DNA of 17,775 bases from JBGPIT01 sp041485125 (lineage in GTDB: Bacteria; Desulfobacterota; Binatia; UTPRO1), in contig JBGPIT010000055.1 in the NCBI GenBank assembly GCA_041485125.1, positions 1 to 17,775 on the forward strand. Reading direction: 5' to 3'. The position numbers and the translations under genes were made by a program. A model generated the notes under the pieces. That model was given only the letters and a program-made list of their open reading frames with translations. It was not told where the DNA came from and made no database searches. Below are positions 5,188 through 12,095 of the stretch, piece by piece; the stretch's first letter is position 1, and every line of letters starts with the position of its first letter.

Positions 5188-6667
5188 CCGTCGCGCGATC
5201 GTCGCCCTCGCGCTCGCGCTCGCGCCGGCCGCCTGCGCCGGTCCACTCGCGACACTCACTCGTCCCGAAGGCAGCGGCGGCTGGAGCGCAGAGCGGCGGG
5301 CCCGTGAGCTCGACCAATGGGCAACGCGCGCCGGCGTTCCCTCCGTCCCCGCGGAACGCGCGGCAGCCACGGGCCCGCCGAGCGCCGCCATCGGACCGCT
5401 CTCGCTGAAAGACGCGCTCGCGCGCGCCGCGACCGGCAACCGCCGTCTCGCCGAGGCGCGCGAGCAGCTCGCGATCGCGCGCCAGCGTGTCTTCGAAGCC
5501 CGCGGCCGCTTGTTCCCGGCAACGACCGCGAGCGGTCGCTACACCTGGGACACCGACGCGCAGACCAACACCGTCGCTGTGCCGTTCGCCGTCCCCGGCG
5601 CCGCCGCCCAGCCGGCCACGTTCACCGTCCCCGTCCGCGACCGTGAGCTCGGCGTCGTGAACGGCACGCTCTCGCTGCCGGTCGACTTGAGCGGCGAGAT
5701 CCGCTGGGCGCTGGCGGCGGCGCAGGCGGGGTATCGCGGCGAGGCGGCACGCCTGTGGGCGGCGACGCTCGAGCAGGACGTCGTCGTGGTCGGTGCCTAC
5801 TACAACTTCCTCGAGGCGCAGCGCTTGCGCGAGGTGACGACGCAGACGATCACGCTTCACCGCCAGCAGCTCGACTTCGCGCGGAGCCGCTTCGAGGGCG
5901 GGCGCCTCACCAAGAACGAGCTGTTGGTGGTCGACGTCGCGCTGCGGAACGCCGAGCAGCGCTTGCTCCTCGAGGATCTCGCGGTCGACCAGGCGCGCTG
6001 GGCGCTCAACGAAGCCGTCGGCCTGCCGATCGATGCGCCGACCGAGGTCGTCGACGTGCAGGTGGAGCCGGTGCTGCCCGATCCCGTCGAGACCCTGCGC
6101 ATCGCGTATGCCGAGAACCCGGTCCTGGCAGCGCTGGTCGAGGAGCAGCAACGCCTCGAGGCCGAGTCGACGTCGCTCGCGCGGAGCCGCTTGCCGCGCT
6201 TCTCCGCCGGCGGCGCGATCGACCATTCGACGACCGACATCATCGAGCCCCGCACGATCGGCTCCGGGTTCGCCGGCTTCGAGTGGGACCTCGGCACCGA
6301 CACGCGCCGCGAGGCGCGCATCGCGCAGGCCCGCCTCGCCGCCGGCGAGAACCGCATCCGTGTCGAGCGCGAGCTGCGCGAGCTCGAGCAGGCCGTACGG
6401 AGCACGCAGCGCGCGGCGGCCGAGCGTCTGGCAGCGCATAAGACCGCCGCAATCGCGGTCGGTCAGGCCGAGGAGAACTTCCGCATCCGCCGCCAGCAGT
6501 TCGACGCCGGCCGGGCGACCAGCGAGGACGTCCTCGACGCCGAGGCGCTGCTCGCGCAGCAGCGGGCGACGCTCGCGACCGCGCTCTACCAGGCACAGGC
6601 GCGGCGCGCCGAGTTGCAGCGGCTCATGGGACGTCCGCTCGACGAGCTCGTGACGGGGGGAGAGTGA
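5180..6667 (+). CDS. TolC-family outer-membrane efflux lipoprotein
   Basis: The protein has 495 residues. The N-terminus is an export signal (RRAIVALALALAPAACAG) with Cys19 in a lipobox-like context; the Pro at -3 is unusual, so lipidation is likely but not certain. Two OEP repeats follow, each with a long alanine/arginine-rich coiled-coil: the first with LKDALARAATGNRRLAEARE (about residues 75-95), the second after about residue 290. Repeated LxxR/E-rich helices, such as ELRELEQAVRSTQRAAAERL, fit the alpha-barrel tunnel. LTKNELLVVDVAL and the later ATSEDVLDAEALLAQQ are the paired turn motifs of the repeats. It should trimerise in the outer membrane as the exit duct for the exporter encoded downstream. 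The start overlaps the TetR stop. Confidence 0.92.
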   Translation: MLDRRAIVALALALAPAACAGPLATLTRPEGSGGWSAERRARELDQWATRAGVPSVPAERAAATGPPSAAIGPLSLKDALARAATGNRRLAEAREQLAIARQRVFEARGRLFPATTASGRYTWDTDAQTNTVAVPFAVPGAAAQPATFTVPVRDRELGVVNGTLSLPVDLSGEIRWALAAAQAGYRGEAARLWAATLEQDVVVVGAYYNFLEAQRLREVTTQTITLHRQQLDFARSRFEGGRLTKNELLVVDVALRNAEQRLLLEDLAVDQARWALNEAVGLPIDAPTEVVDVQVEPVLPDPVETLRIAYAENPVLAALVEEQQRLEAESTSLARSRLPRFSAGGAIDHSTTDIIEPRTIGSGFAGFEWDLGTDTRREARIAQARLAAGENRIRVERELRELEQAVRSTQRAAAERLAAHKTAAIAVGQAEENFRIRRQQFDAGRATSEDVLDAEALLAQQRATLATALYQAQARRAELQRLMGRPLDELVTGGE

Positions 6668-6669
6668 GC

Positions 6670-7719
6670 ATGCGCCGACGCGTGATCGTGGGACTGATCC
6701 TCTTGACCGTCGTGGCGCTCGCAGCGTGGTGGCTGCAACGCCCGCATGGCCCTCCGCACTACACCGGCTTCGTCGAGGGCGAGGACCGCGTGCTGCGGAG
6801 CGAGGTCACGGGCCGCGTCGCCGACATTCCGTTCGGCGAGGGCGACACCGTCCCGCCCGGCGCGGTCGTCGCGCGCCTCGACGACCAGGACGTGCGGAGC
6901 CGCCTCGCCGCCAAGCAGCAGGAGATCGCGGTGCAGGACGCCTCCATCCGCCGCCAGGACGAGCAGATCACGCTGGTCGAGCGCACCTGGAAGGAGTCGC
7001 TCGACGCGCAGCGCGCCGAGCTCCGGCAGGCCGACTCGGCGGCCGACCTCGCGGCGCGCAACTTCGCGCGCGAGCAGACGCTGGTGAAGTCGGGTGCGAG
7101 CACGGCGCAGCTCCTCGACGACACCCGCGCCGCGCGCGACCAGGCCGCGAGCGCGCGCGACCGCGCCCGCAACATGGTCGCTCGCAGCGTCGCGCAAGAG
7201 GGCGAGGTCACCGTCGCGCGGCATCAGCTCGAGGTGCTGCGGGCGCAGCGCGACCTCGCGCTCGCCGAGCTCCGCGAGCTCGAGGTGACGGCGGCGAAGT
7301 ACGCGATCCACGCGCCGCCGGTCGGCACCGTGGTGCAGACGCAGTTCATCTGGCCCGGCGAGCTCGCCCAACCCGGCACCGCGATCGTCGCCGTGCTCGA
7401 CCCCGCCGACAAGTACGTACAGCTCTACGTGCCGGTGAGCGACGTCGGCCGCTTCCGGCTCGGATGCAAGGTCGACATCGAGCTCGACAGTCAGCCGGGA
7501 CATCGGGTGCCGGGCGAGGTGAGCTTCGTCGCCGACCAAGCGACCTTCACGCCCGAGAAGATCGAGACCCGCTCCGACCGCCTCGGCCAGGTGTATCGCG
7601 CCAAGGTGCGGATCCTCGCCGAGGTCGAGCGTTTCCAGCCCGGCACCGAAGGCAACGTCTATTTCGCCGTCGAGCCCGACGATGGCGAGCGCCGCGCGCA
7701 AGGCGAGCATGGCGGCTGA
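6670..7719 (+). CDS. HlyD/YbhG-family periplasmic adaptor (membrane fusion protein) of an ABC exporter
   Basis: The protein has 349 residues from ATG 6670, chosen because GGGGAG lies seven bases upstream; a GTG at 6664 overlapping the TolC stop as GTGA is also possible and adds two residues. An N-terminal membrane anchor (VIVGLILLTVVALAAWWL) is followed by the first half of a lipoyl/barrel-sandwich domain (GFVEGEDRVLRSEVTGRVAD, then EGDTVPPGAVVARLDDQDV). A long alpha-helical hairpin occupies about residues 75-210, rich in Arg, Glu and Ala, and meets the TolC partner. The second lipoyl half (KYAIHAPPVGTVVQTQFIWP) and a beta-barrel domain finish the protein. This matches YbhG of the YbhGFSR system. 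It links the inner-membrane ABC complex to the TolC-like duct encoded next to it. Confidence 0.93.
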   Translation: MRRRVIVGLILLTVVALAAWWLQRPHGPPHYTGFVEGEDRVLRSEVTGRVADIPFGEGDTVPPGAVVARLDDQDVRSRLAAKQQEIAVQDASIRRQDEQITLVERTWKESLDAQRAELRQADSAADLAARNFAREQTLVKSGASTAQLLDDTRAARDQAASARDRARNMVARSVAQEGEVTVARHQLEVLRAQRDLALAELRELEVTAAKYAIHAPPVGTVVQTQFIWPGELAQPGTAIVAVLDPADKYVQLYVPVSDVGRFRLGCKVDIELDSQPGHRVPGEVSFVADQATFTPEKIETRSDRLGQVYRAKVRILAEVERFQPGTEGNVYFAVEPDDGERRAQGEHGG

Positions 7720-8686
7720 GCGCGCGATCCGCCTGCGCGGCCTCGAGGTCCGTTACGGCGCGAAGCGCGCCCTCGCCGGCGTGGATCTGACCATCACGGG
7801 CGCGCAGATCGTCGGCGTGGTCGGCCCCGACGGCGCCGGCAAGACGACCTTGCTGCGTACCCTCGTCGGTCTCCTCGACGTCCATGCCGGCGAGACCCGC
7901 GTGCTCGGTCACGATCTCACCGGCGACGTGCGCGCGCTCAAAGCCGAGATCGGCTACGTGCCGCAGGTCTTCAGCCTGCACCGCGACCTCTCGGTGATGG
8001 AGAACCTGCGCTTCACCGCACGGCTGCATCGCCTGTCCGAGGCCGAGCTCCGGCGGCGCGCCACCCCGCTCCTCGAGCGCACCGGTCTCACCGCGTTCAC
8101 CGCGCGTCCCGCCGGCGCCCTCTCGGGCGGCATGCGCCAGAAGCTGGGGATCGTCAACGCGCTTCTCATCGAGCCGGCGCTGATCGTCCTCGACGAGCCG
8201 ACCGCCGGCGTCGACGTGGTGGCGCGCGACGAGATCTGGGCGCTCCTCGCCGCGAAGCGCCACGAGACGATGATCGTCCTCAGCACCAGCTACCTCGACG
8301 AGACCGACGCGTGCGACCGCTTGGTCTACATGGACGCCGGGCGCGTGGTCGCGACCGGCACGCCGGCCGAGCTGCGGGCGATGGTCCCCGTCGATCTCTA
8401 TCGCGTCTGGGGCGATCGTCCGCGTGAGATCGCACGAGCCGCGCGCACGCTGCCCTACGTCGAGCACGCGCACTCGACCGGGCGCTTCGCCCGCATCGAG
8501 GTCGACCGTGGCGCGGGCCGCGGTGACGGCGGCGTCGATGCGGACCTCCGCGCCCTCGACCCGGGCGTGCGCCTGGTCGAGCGGCTCGCGATCGACATGG
8601 AGGCGACGCTGCTCGCGCTCGCGCGCCGCTCGCACGGCGCGGACCCGGCGCGCTCACCCGCAGGGCGCACGGAAGCCGCCGCGTGA
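7709..8686 (+). CDS. ABC transporter ATPase, YbhF N-half-like, lacking the H-loop histidine
   Basis: The protein has 325 residues from ATG 7709, which has AAGG five bases upstream; an ATG at 7682 would deepen the overlap with the adaptor gene. Walker A is GPDGAGKT (39-46), the Q-loop is YVPQ (Gln86), the signature is LSGGM (138-142) and Walker B is ALIVLDEPTAGVD (157-169). The switch segment reads LSTSYLDE (191-198): the catalytic H-loop histidine is replaced, apparently by Ser194. Its signature can complete a partner's site, but its own site is predicted to hydrolyse ATP poorly. In E. coli YbhF the two ATPase domains are one polypeptide; here they are split between this gene and the next. 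The C-terminal 90 residues are an accessory domain. The stop overlaps the next start as GTGA. Confidence 0.93.
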   Translation: MAAERAIRLRGLEVRYGAKRALAGVDLTITGAQIVGVVGPDGAGKTTLLRTLVGLLDVHAGETRVLGHDLTGDVRALKAEIGYVPQVFSLHRDLSVMENLRFTARLHRLSEAELRRRATPLLERTGLTAFTARPAGALSGGMRQKLGIVNALLIEPALIVLDEPTAGVDVVARDEIWALLAAKRHETMIVLSTSYLDETDACDRLVYMDAGRVVATGTPAELRAMVPVDLYRVWGDRPREIARAARTLPYVEHAHSTGRFARIEVDRGAGRGDGGVDADLRALDPGVRLVERLAIDMEATLLALARRSHGADPARSPAGRTEAAA

Positions 8687-10968
8687 GCGACGATGCGATC
8701 ATCCGTGCCGTCGGTCTGACGAAGCGCTTCGGTGACTTCACCGCCGTCGACCAGCTCACCTTCGAGGTCCGCCGCGGCTCGATCTTCGCCTTTCTCGGCG
8801 CCAACGGCTCCGGCAAGAGCACGACCATCCGCATGCTGATCGGTCTGCTCGAGCCGACCGCGGGGACGATCGACGTCGACGGCATCGACGTGGTGCGAAC
8901 GCCGCGCGAGGTCCGCGACGAGATCGGCTACATGGGGCAGCGCGTGAGCCTCTATCAAGGCCTGAGCTTGCGCGAGAACCTCGACTTCTATGCCGGCCTC
9001 TACGGTCTCGCCGGCGTGGAGCTCGAGCGCCGCTGGGGGTCGCTGCGCGAGCGCTTCGCGCTCCGCGACGTCGAGCACGAGCTCGCCGCCGATCTGCCCG
9101 CCGGCATCCGCCAGCGGGCCGGCCTCGCGCTCAGCACCCTGCACCACCCGCGCGTCCTCTTCCTCGACGAGCCGACGGCGGGGGTCGACATCGAGAACCG
9201 GCTGCGTTTCTGGGAGCTGATCCAGGACGAGGCCGACGCAGGGGTGACCGTCTTCGTCACCACGCACTTCCTCGAGGAGGTCGACTACTGCGACTGGGTC
9301 TGCTTCATCGACGCCGGCCGCTTGATAGCCAACGCGCCGCCGGACGACATCCGCGCGCGCCACGCGGCGGGCTACGCGATCACCCTCGAGCTCGCGCCCG
9401 CGTGCCGCGACGCCGCGGCCGCGGCGCTCGCCGCCCCCGCGCGCAGCATCACGCCCACGCCGGCCGGTCTCGACGTGCGCACCACGCGCCTCGACGACGT
9501 GCTCCTGACCGAGCTCGCGCGTCTGCGTACCGCCTATCCCACGAGTGCGGTCCACATCGCGGAACCGAGCATGACGGACGTGCTGCGGGACCTGATGCTC
9601 GCGGCCGCGCGACCACAAAGTGACGCTGGCCGATCAGGCGAGACGATGGCCGGCGCGGCGGCGCCGGCGCCCGTCCTCGCGACGCCGGTCGTGCCGCCAT
9701 CGCCCACCGCGGAACGCGCGCCCGGTCCGCGTTCGGCCGCGGCTCCGCACGAGCGCAGGACGCGATCGCACGGAGCGGTCGCAGCCTGGCAGCGCCTCCG
9801 CACGTTGATGCAGCGGGAGATCCGCACCACGCTGCGCGACAGGTTCACGGTCACGATCATGATCGCGGTGCCGCTCGCGGCGCTGCTGGCGTTCGGCTAC
9901 ACGCTCTCGACCGACGTGCATCACCTCGCGCTCGGCGTCCACGACGCGAGCGGCAGCGCGGCGAGCCGCCGCCTGATCGCCGAGCTGGCCGCCAACGGCA
10001 CCTTCACGCCGCGGCGCTTCGCGACCCGTCAGGCGATCGACCGCGCGCTCGTCGCCGGCGACATCAGCGTCGCGGTCGTGATCCCGCCCGACTTCGACCG
10101 CCACCTCGGCGGCGCCGCCTCCGCCGCCGATCCGCCGCAGATCCAGGTGCTCTACGACGGCGGTGAGACGGTCGTTGCCGGCAACGCCGAGGCCTTCTTG
10201 CGCGGCCTCGTCGGCGCGACCGGCCTGAGCCTCGTGACCGGCGATGCGCCGTCACGCCGGGGGGTCGTCTCGGACGGCAACGCCGACGGCTCGGCCGCGT
10301 CGCATCGCACGAGCGCGGGTGCGCACGCGGGCGTCGGCATCGTCGCGCACGCGCTCTTCAACCCGCGCCTCGACGGTGCGCCCTTCATGGTCGCGGGCAC
10401 GTTCGGCTTCGTCCTCACCTTCCTCACCACGCTCATCACCGCGGTCTCGATCGTGAACGAGCGCGTCAGCGGCACCTTCGAGCAGCTCCGCGTCACGCCC
10501 GCGACGGCGGCGGAGATCGTGCTCGGGAAGATCCTGCCCCTCGGCGCCGTCTTCGCCTTCGACGTCGCGCTCATGGTCGTGACCGCCGGCGTCGTCCTCG
10601 GCGTCTGGCCGGCGGGCAACCTGCTCTTCTTCTTCGTGGTCTCGGCGTTCTACGTGCTGGTGTCGCTCGCGATGGGACTGTACTTGTCCGCGACCTCGGC
10701 GACCGCCGCCGCGGCGGTGCAGAAGACGGTGCTCTCGAGCGTACCGCTCATCTTTCTCGGCGGCTTCGCGTTTCCCGTCCGCAACATGCCGCTCTTCTTC
10801 CGCATCGCCTCGGAGATGCTGCCGGCGGCGCACTACATCCGGATCAGCCGCGCGATCTACCTACGCGGCGAGGGGCCGCTGCCGCTCCTTCCCGAGGTGC
10901 TGCTGCTCTTCCTCTTCGGCACGGTGCTGATGGCGATCGCGTTTCGCGCCGTGGCGGCACGCACGTGA
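8683..10968 (+). CDS. ABC ATPase-permease fusion (YbhF C-half + YbhS-like)
   Basis: The protein has 761 residues. Residues 1-300 are an ABC ATPase: Walker A GANGSGKS (39-46), Gln86, Walker B VLFLDEPTAGVD (158-169) and an intact H-loop (TTHFLEE, His195), but the signature is LPAGI (138-142) instead of LSGGQ. A Pro/Ala-rich linker (about 305-365) joins it to an ABC-2 permease (366-761). That half has TM1 at about 390-408, a large periplasmic domain (410-560), then about five membrane segments, with the cytoplasmic NERVSGTFEQLRVTP (592-606) coupling motif between. The start is a GTG overlapping the previous stop (GTGA). The fusion seems genuine: one uninterrupted frame with a flexible linker. 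It should pair its ATPase with the separate ATPase upstream and its permease with the downstream permease. Confidence 0.92.
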   Translation: MSDDAIIRAVGLTKRFGDFTAVDQLTFEVRRGSIFAFLGANGSGKSTTIRMLIGLLEPTAGTIDVDGIDVVRTPREVRDEIGYMGQRVSLYQGLSLRENLDFYAGLYGLAGVELERRWGSLRERFALRDVEHELAADLPAGIRQRAGLALSTLHHPRVLFLDEPTAGVDIENRLRFWELIQDEADAGVTVFVTTHFLEEVDYCDWVCFIDAGRLIANAPPDDIRARHAAGYAITLELAPACRDAAAAALAAPARSITPTPAGLDVRTTRLDDVLLTELARLRTAYPTSAVHIAEPSMTDVLRDLMLAAARPQSDAGRSGETMAGAAAPAPVLATPVVPPSPTAERAPGPRSAAAPHERRTRSHGAVAAWQRLRTLMQREIRTTLRDRFTVTIMIAVPLAALLAFGYTLSTDVHHLALGVHDASGSAASRRLIAELAANGTFTPRRFATRQAIDRALVAGDISVAVVIPPDFDRHLGGAASAADPPQIQVLYDGGETVVAGNAEAFLRGLVGATGLSLVTGDAPSRRGVVSDGNADGSAASHRTSAGAHAGVGIVAHALFNPRLDGAPFMVAGTFGFVLTFLTTLITAVSIVNERVSGTFEQLRVTPATAAEIVLGKILPLGAVFAFDVALMVVTAGVVLGVWPAGNLLFFFVVSAFYVLVSLAMGLYLSATSATAAAAVQKTVLSSVPLIFLGGFAFPVRNMPLFFRIASEMLPAAHYIRISRAIYLRGEGPLPLLPEVLLLFLFGTVLMAIAFRAVAART

Positions 10969-12092
10969 GACGCCGCTTCTGGTCGAACGTCTGGGCCGTC
11001 GCCTACAAAGAGGCGGCGGTGCTGCGCCACGACAAGCCCTTTCTCGCCACCGTCTTCTTTCAACCGATCATGATGCTGACGATCTTCGGCGTCGCGATCT
11101 CGAACCAGCCTGCGAACGTGCCCTGGGCCGTCCTCGACCGTGACCAGTCGGCGCTCTCGCGGCGCTTCGTCGAGGAGGTGCGGGCGACCGGCTACTTCCG
11201 CGCGCCGCGCACGGTGCGGAGCTACGACGAGGGACGCGCCCTCCTCACCGGCGGCACCGCGCTCGCGGTCCTGGTCATCCCCGCCGAGTTTGCGGCCGAC
11301 GCCGAGCGCGGGCGCCCGCAAGTCGAGATCCTCCTCGACGGCGCCGACCCGCTCTCGGCCGCGCGCGTCGGCGGCTACGTCACGCAGATCGGGGCGGCGT
11401 TCCGCGTCGAGCCCGAGACGGCGCGCCCCGGGCCGACGCGCCTCGCGGGGCCGATCGACGTCCGCCAGCGCTTCTGGTTCAACGCCACGCTCGAGGACCG
11501 CGAGTTCTTCCTCTCGATCGTCGCGGGGATGCTACTCACCAATCTCTGCCTCTCCGCCACCGCCCTGGCGCTGGTCGGCGAACGCGAGAACGGCACCTAT
11601 GAGCAGATGCTGGCGTTGCCGACGACGCCGGTCGAGATTCTGCTCGGCAAGCTCCTCCCCTACGTCGCGCTCTCGTACCTCGAGCTGCTGATCGCGGTGG
11701 TCCCATCCGGGATCTTCTTCGCGGTGTGGCCGCAGGGGAGCTGGTTCCTGCTCTTCTTCGTGACCTTGCCCTTCGTCCTGGCGTCGCTCGGGATCGGCAC
11801 CTTCGTCTCGACCGTCGCCCGCAACTCGGCGCAGTCGGTCTTCCTCTCGGTCTTCTTCGTGATGCCGTCGTTCGTGCTCTCGGGTGTGATGATGCCCTAT
11901 CAGCTGATGCCGAGCGGCCCGCGCGTGATCGGCGCCTTGCTGCCGCTACGCTGGTATCAGATCGCGCTCCGCCGGGTGGTCGAGCGCGGCGCGGGGCTCG
12001 CCGACGTCGCCGTGCCCGTCGCCGTGCTCTTCACCATGTTCGCCGTGATGCTCTCGCTCACGGCGTGGCGCATGAAGCCCCGCCTCGGCTGA
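10965..12092 (+). CDS. ABC-2 type permease, YbhR-like
   Basis: The protein has 375 residues from a GTG overlapping the previous stop as GTGA. The architecture mirrors the permease half of the upstream fusion: TM1 at about 27-45, a periplasmic domain (about 50-180) with VPWAVLDRDQSALSRRFVEE, then about five membrane segments. The cytoplasmic coupling loop is GERENGTYEQMLALPTTPVE (205-224), the same (N/G)ER-x2-GT-(F/Y)EQ motif seen in its partner. A conserved LPLRWYQIALR follows near residues 326-336. It should form the permease heterodimer with the fusion protein in the inner membrane, exporting a hydrophobic or amphipathic compound; substrate unknown. Last gene of the operon; its TGA is directly followed by the stop codon of the convergent kinase gene. 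Confidence 0.93.
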   Translation: MRRRFWSNVWAVAYKEAAVLRHDKPFLATVFFQPIMMLTIFGVAISNQPANVPWAVLDRDQSALSRRFVEEVRATGYFRAPRTVRSYDEGRALLTGGTALAVLVIPAEFAADAERGRPQVEILLDGADPLSAARVGGYVTQIGAAFRVEPETARPGPTRLAGPIDVRQRFWFNATLEDREFFLSIVAGMLLTNLCLSATALALVGERENGTYEQMLALPTTPVEILLGKLLPYVALSYLELLIAVVPSGIFFAVWPQGSWFLLFFVTLPFVLASLGIGTFVSTVARNSAQSVFLSVFFVMPSFVLSGVMMPYQLMPSGPRVIGALLPLRWYQIALRRVVERGAGLADVAVPVAVLFTMFAVMLSLTAWRMKPRLG

Positions 12093-12095
12093 TCA
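12090..12095. other. Palindromic TGATCA providing stop codons for both convergent genes
   Basis: The hexamer reads TGA on the plus strand (12090-12092, permease stop) and TGA on the minus strand (12095-12093, hybrid kinase stop). The two coding sequences abut with no spacer, so each gene's transcription termination must occur inside the other's coding region or be incomplete. Seen directly. Confidence 0.95.

Noticed and set aside
4126..5439. A 437-codon minus-strand frame across the intergenic palindrome and the TetR gene
   Set aside because: It is the antisense of a clear TetR gene and the start of the TolC-like gene and of the palindrome; no domain is recognisable.
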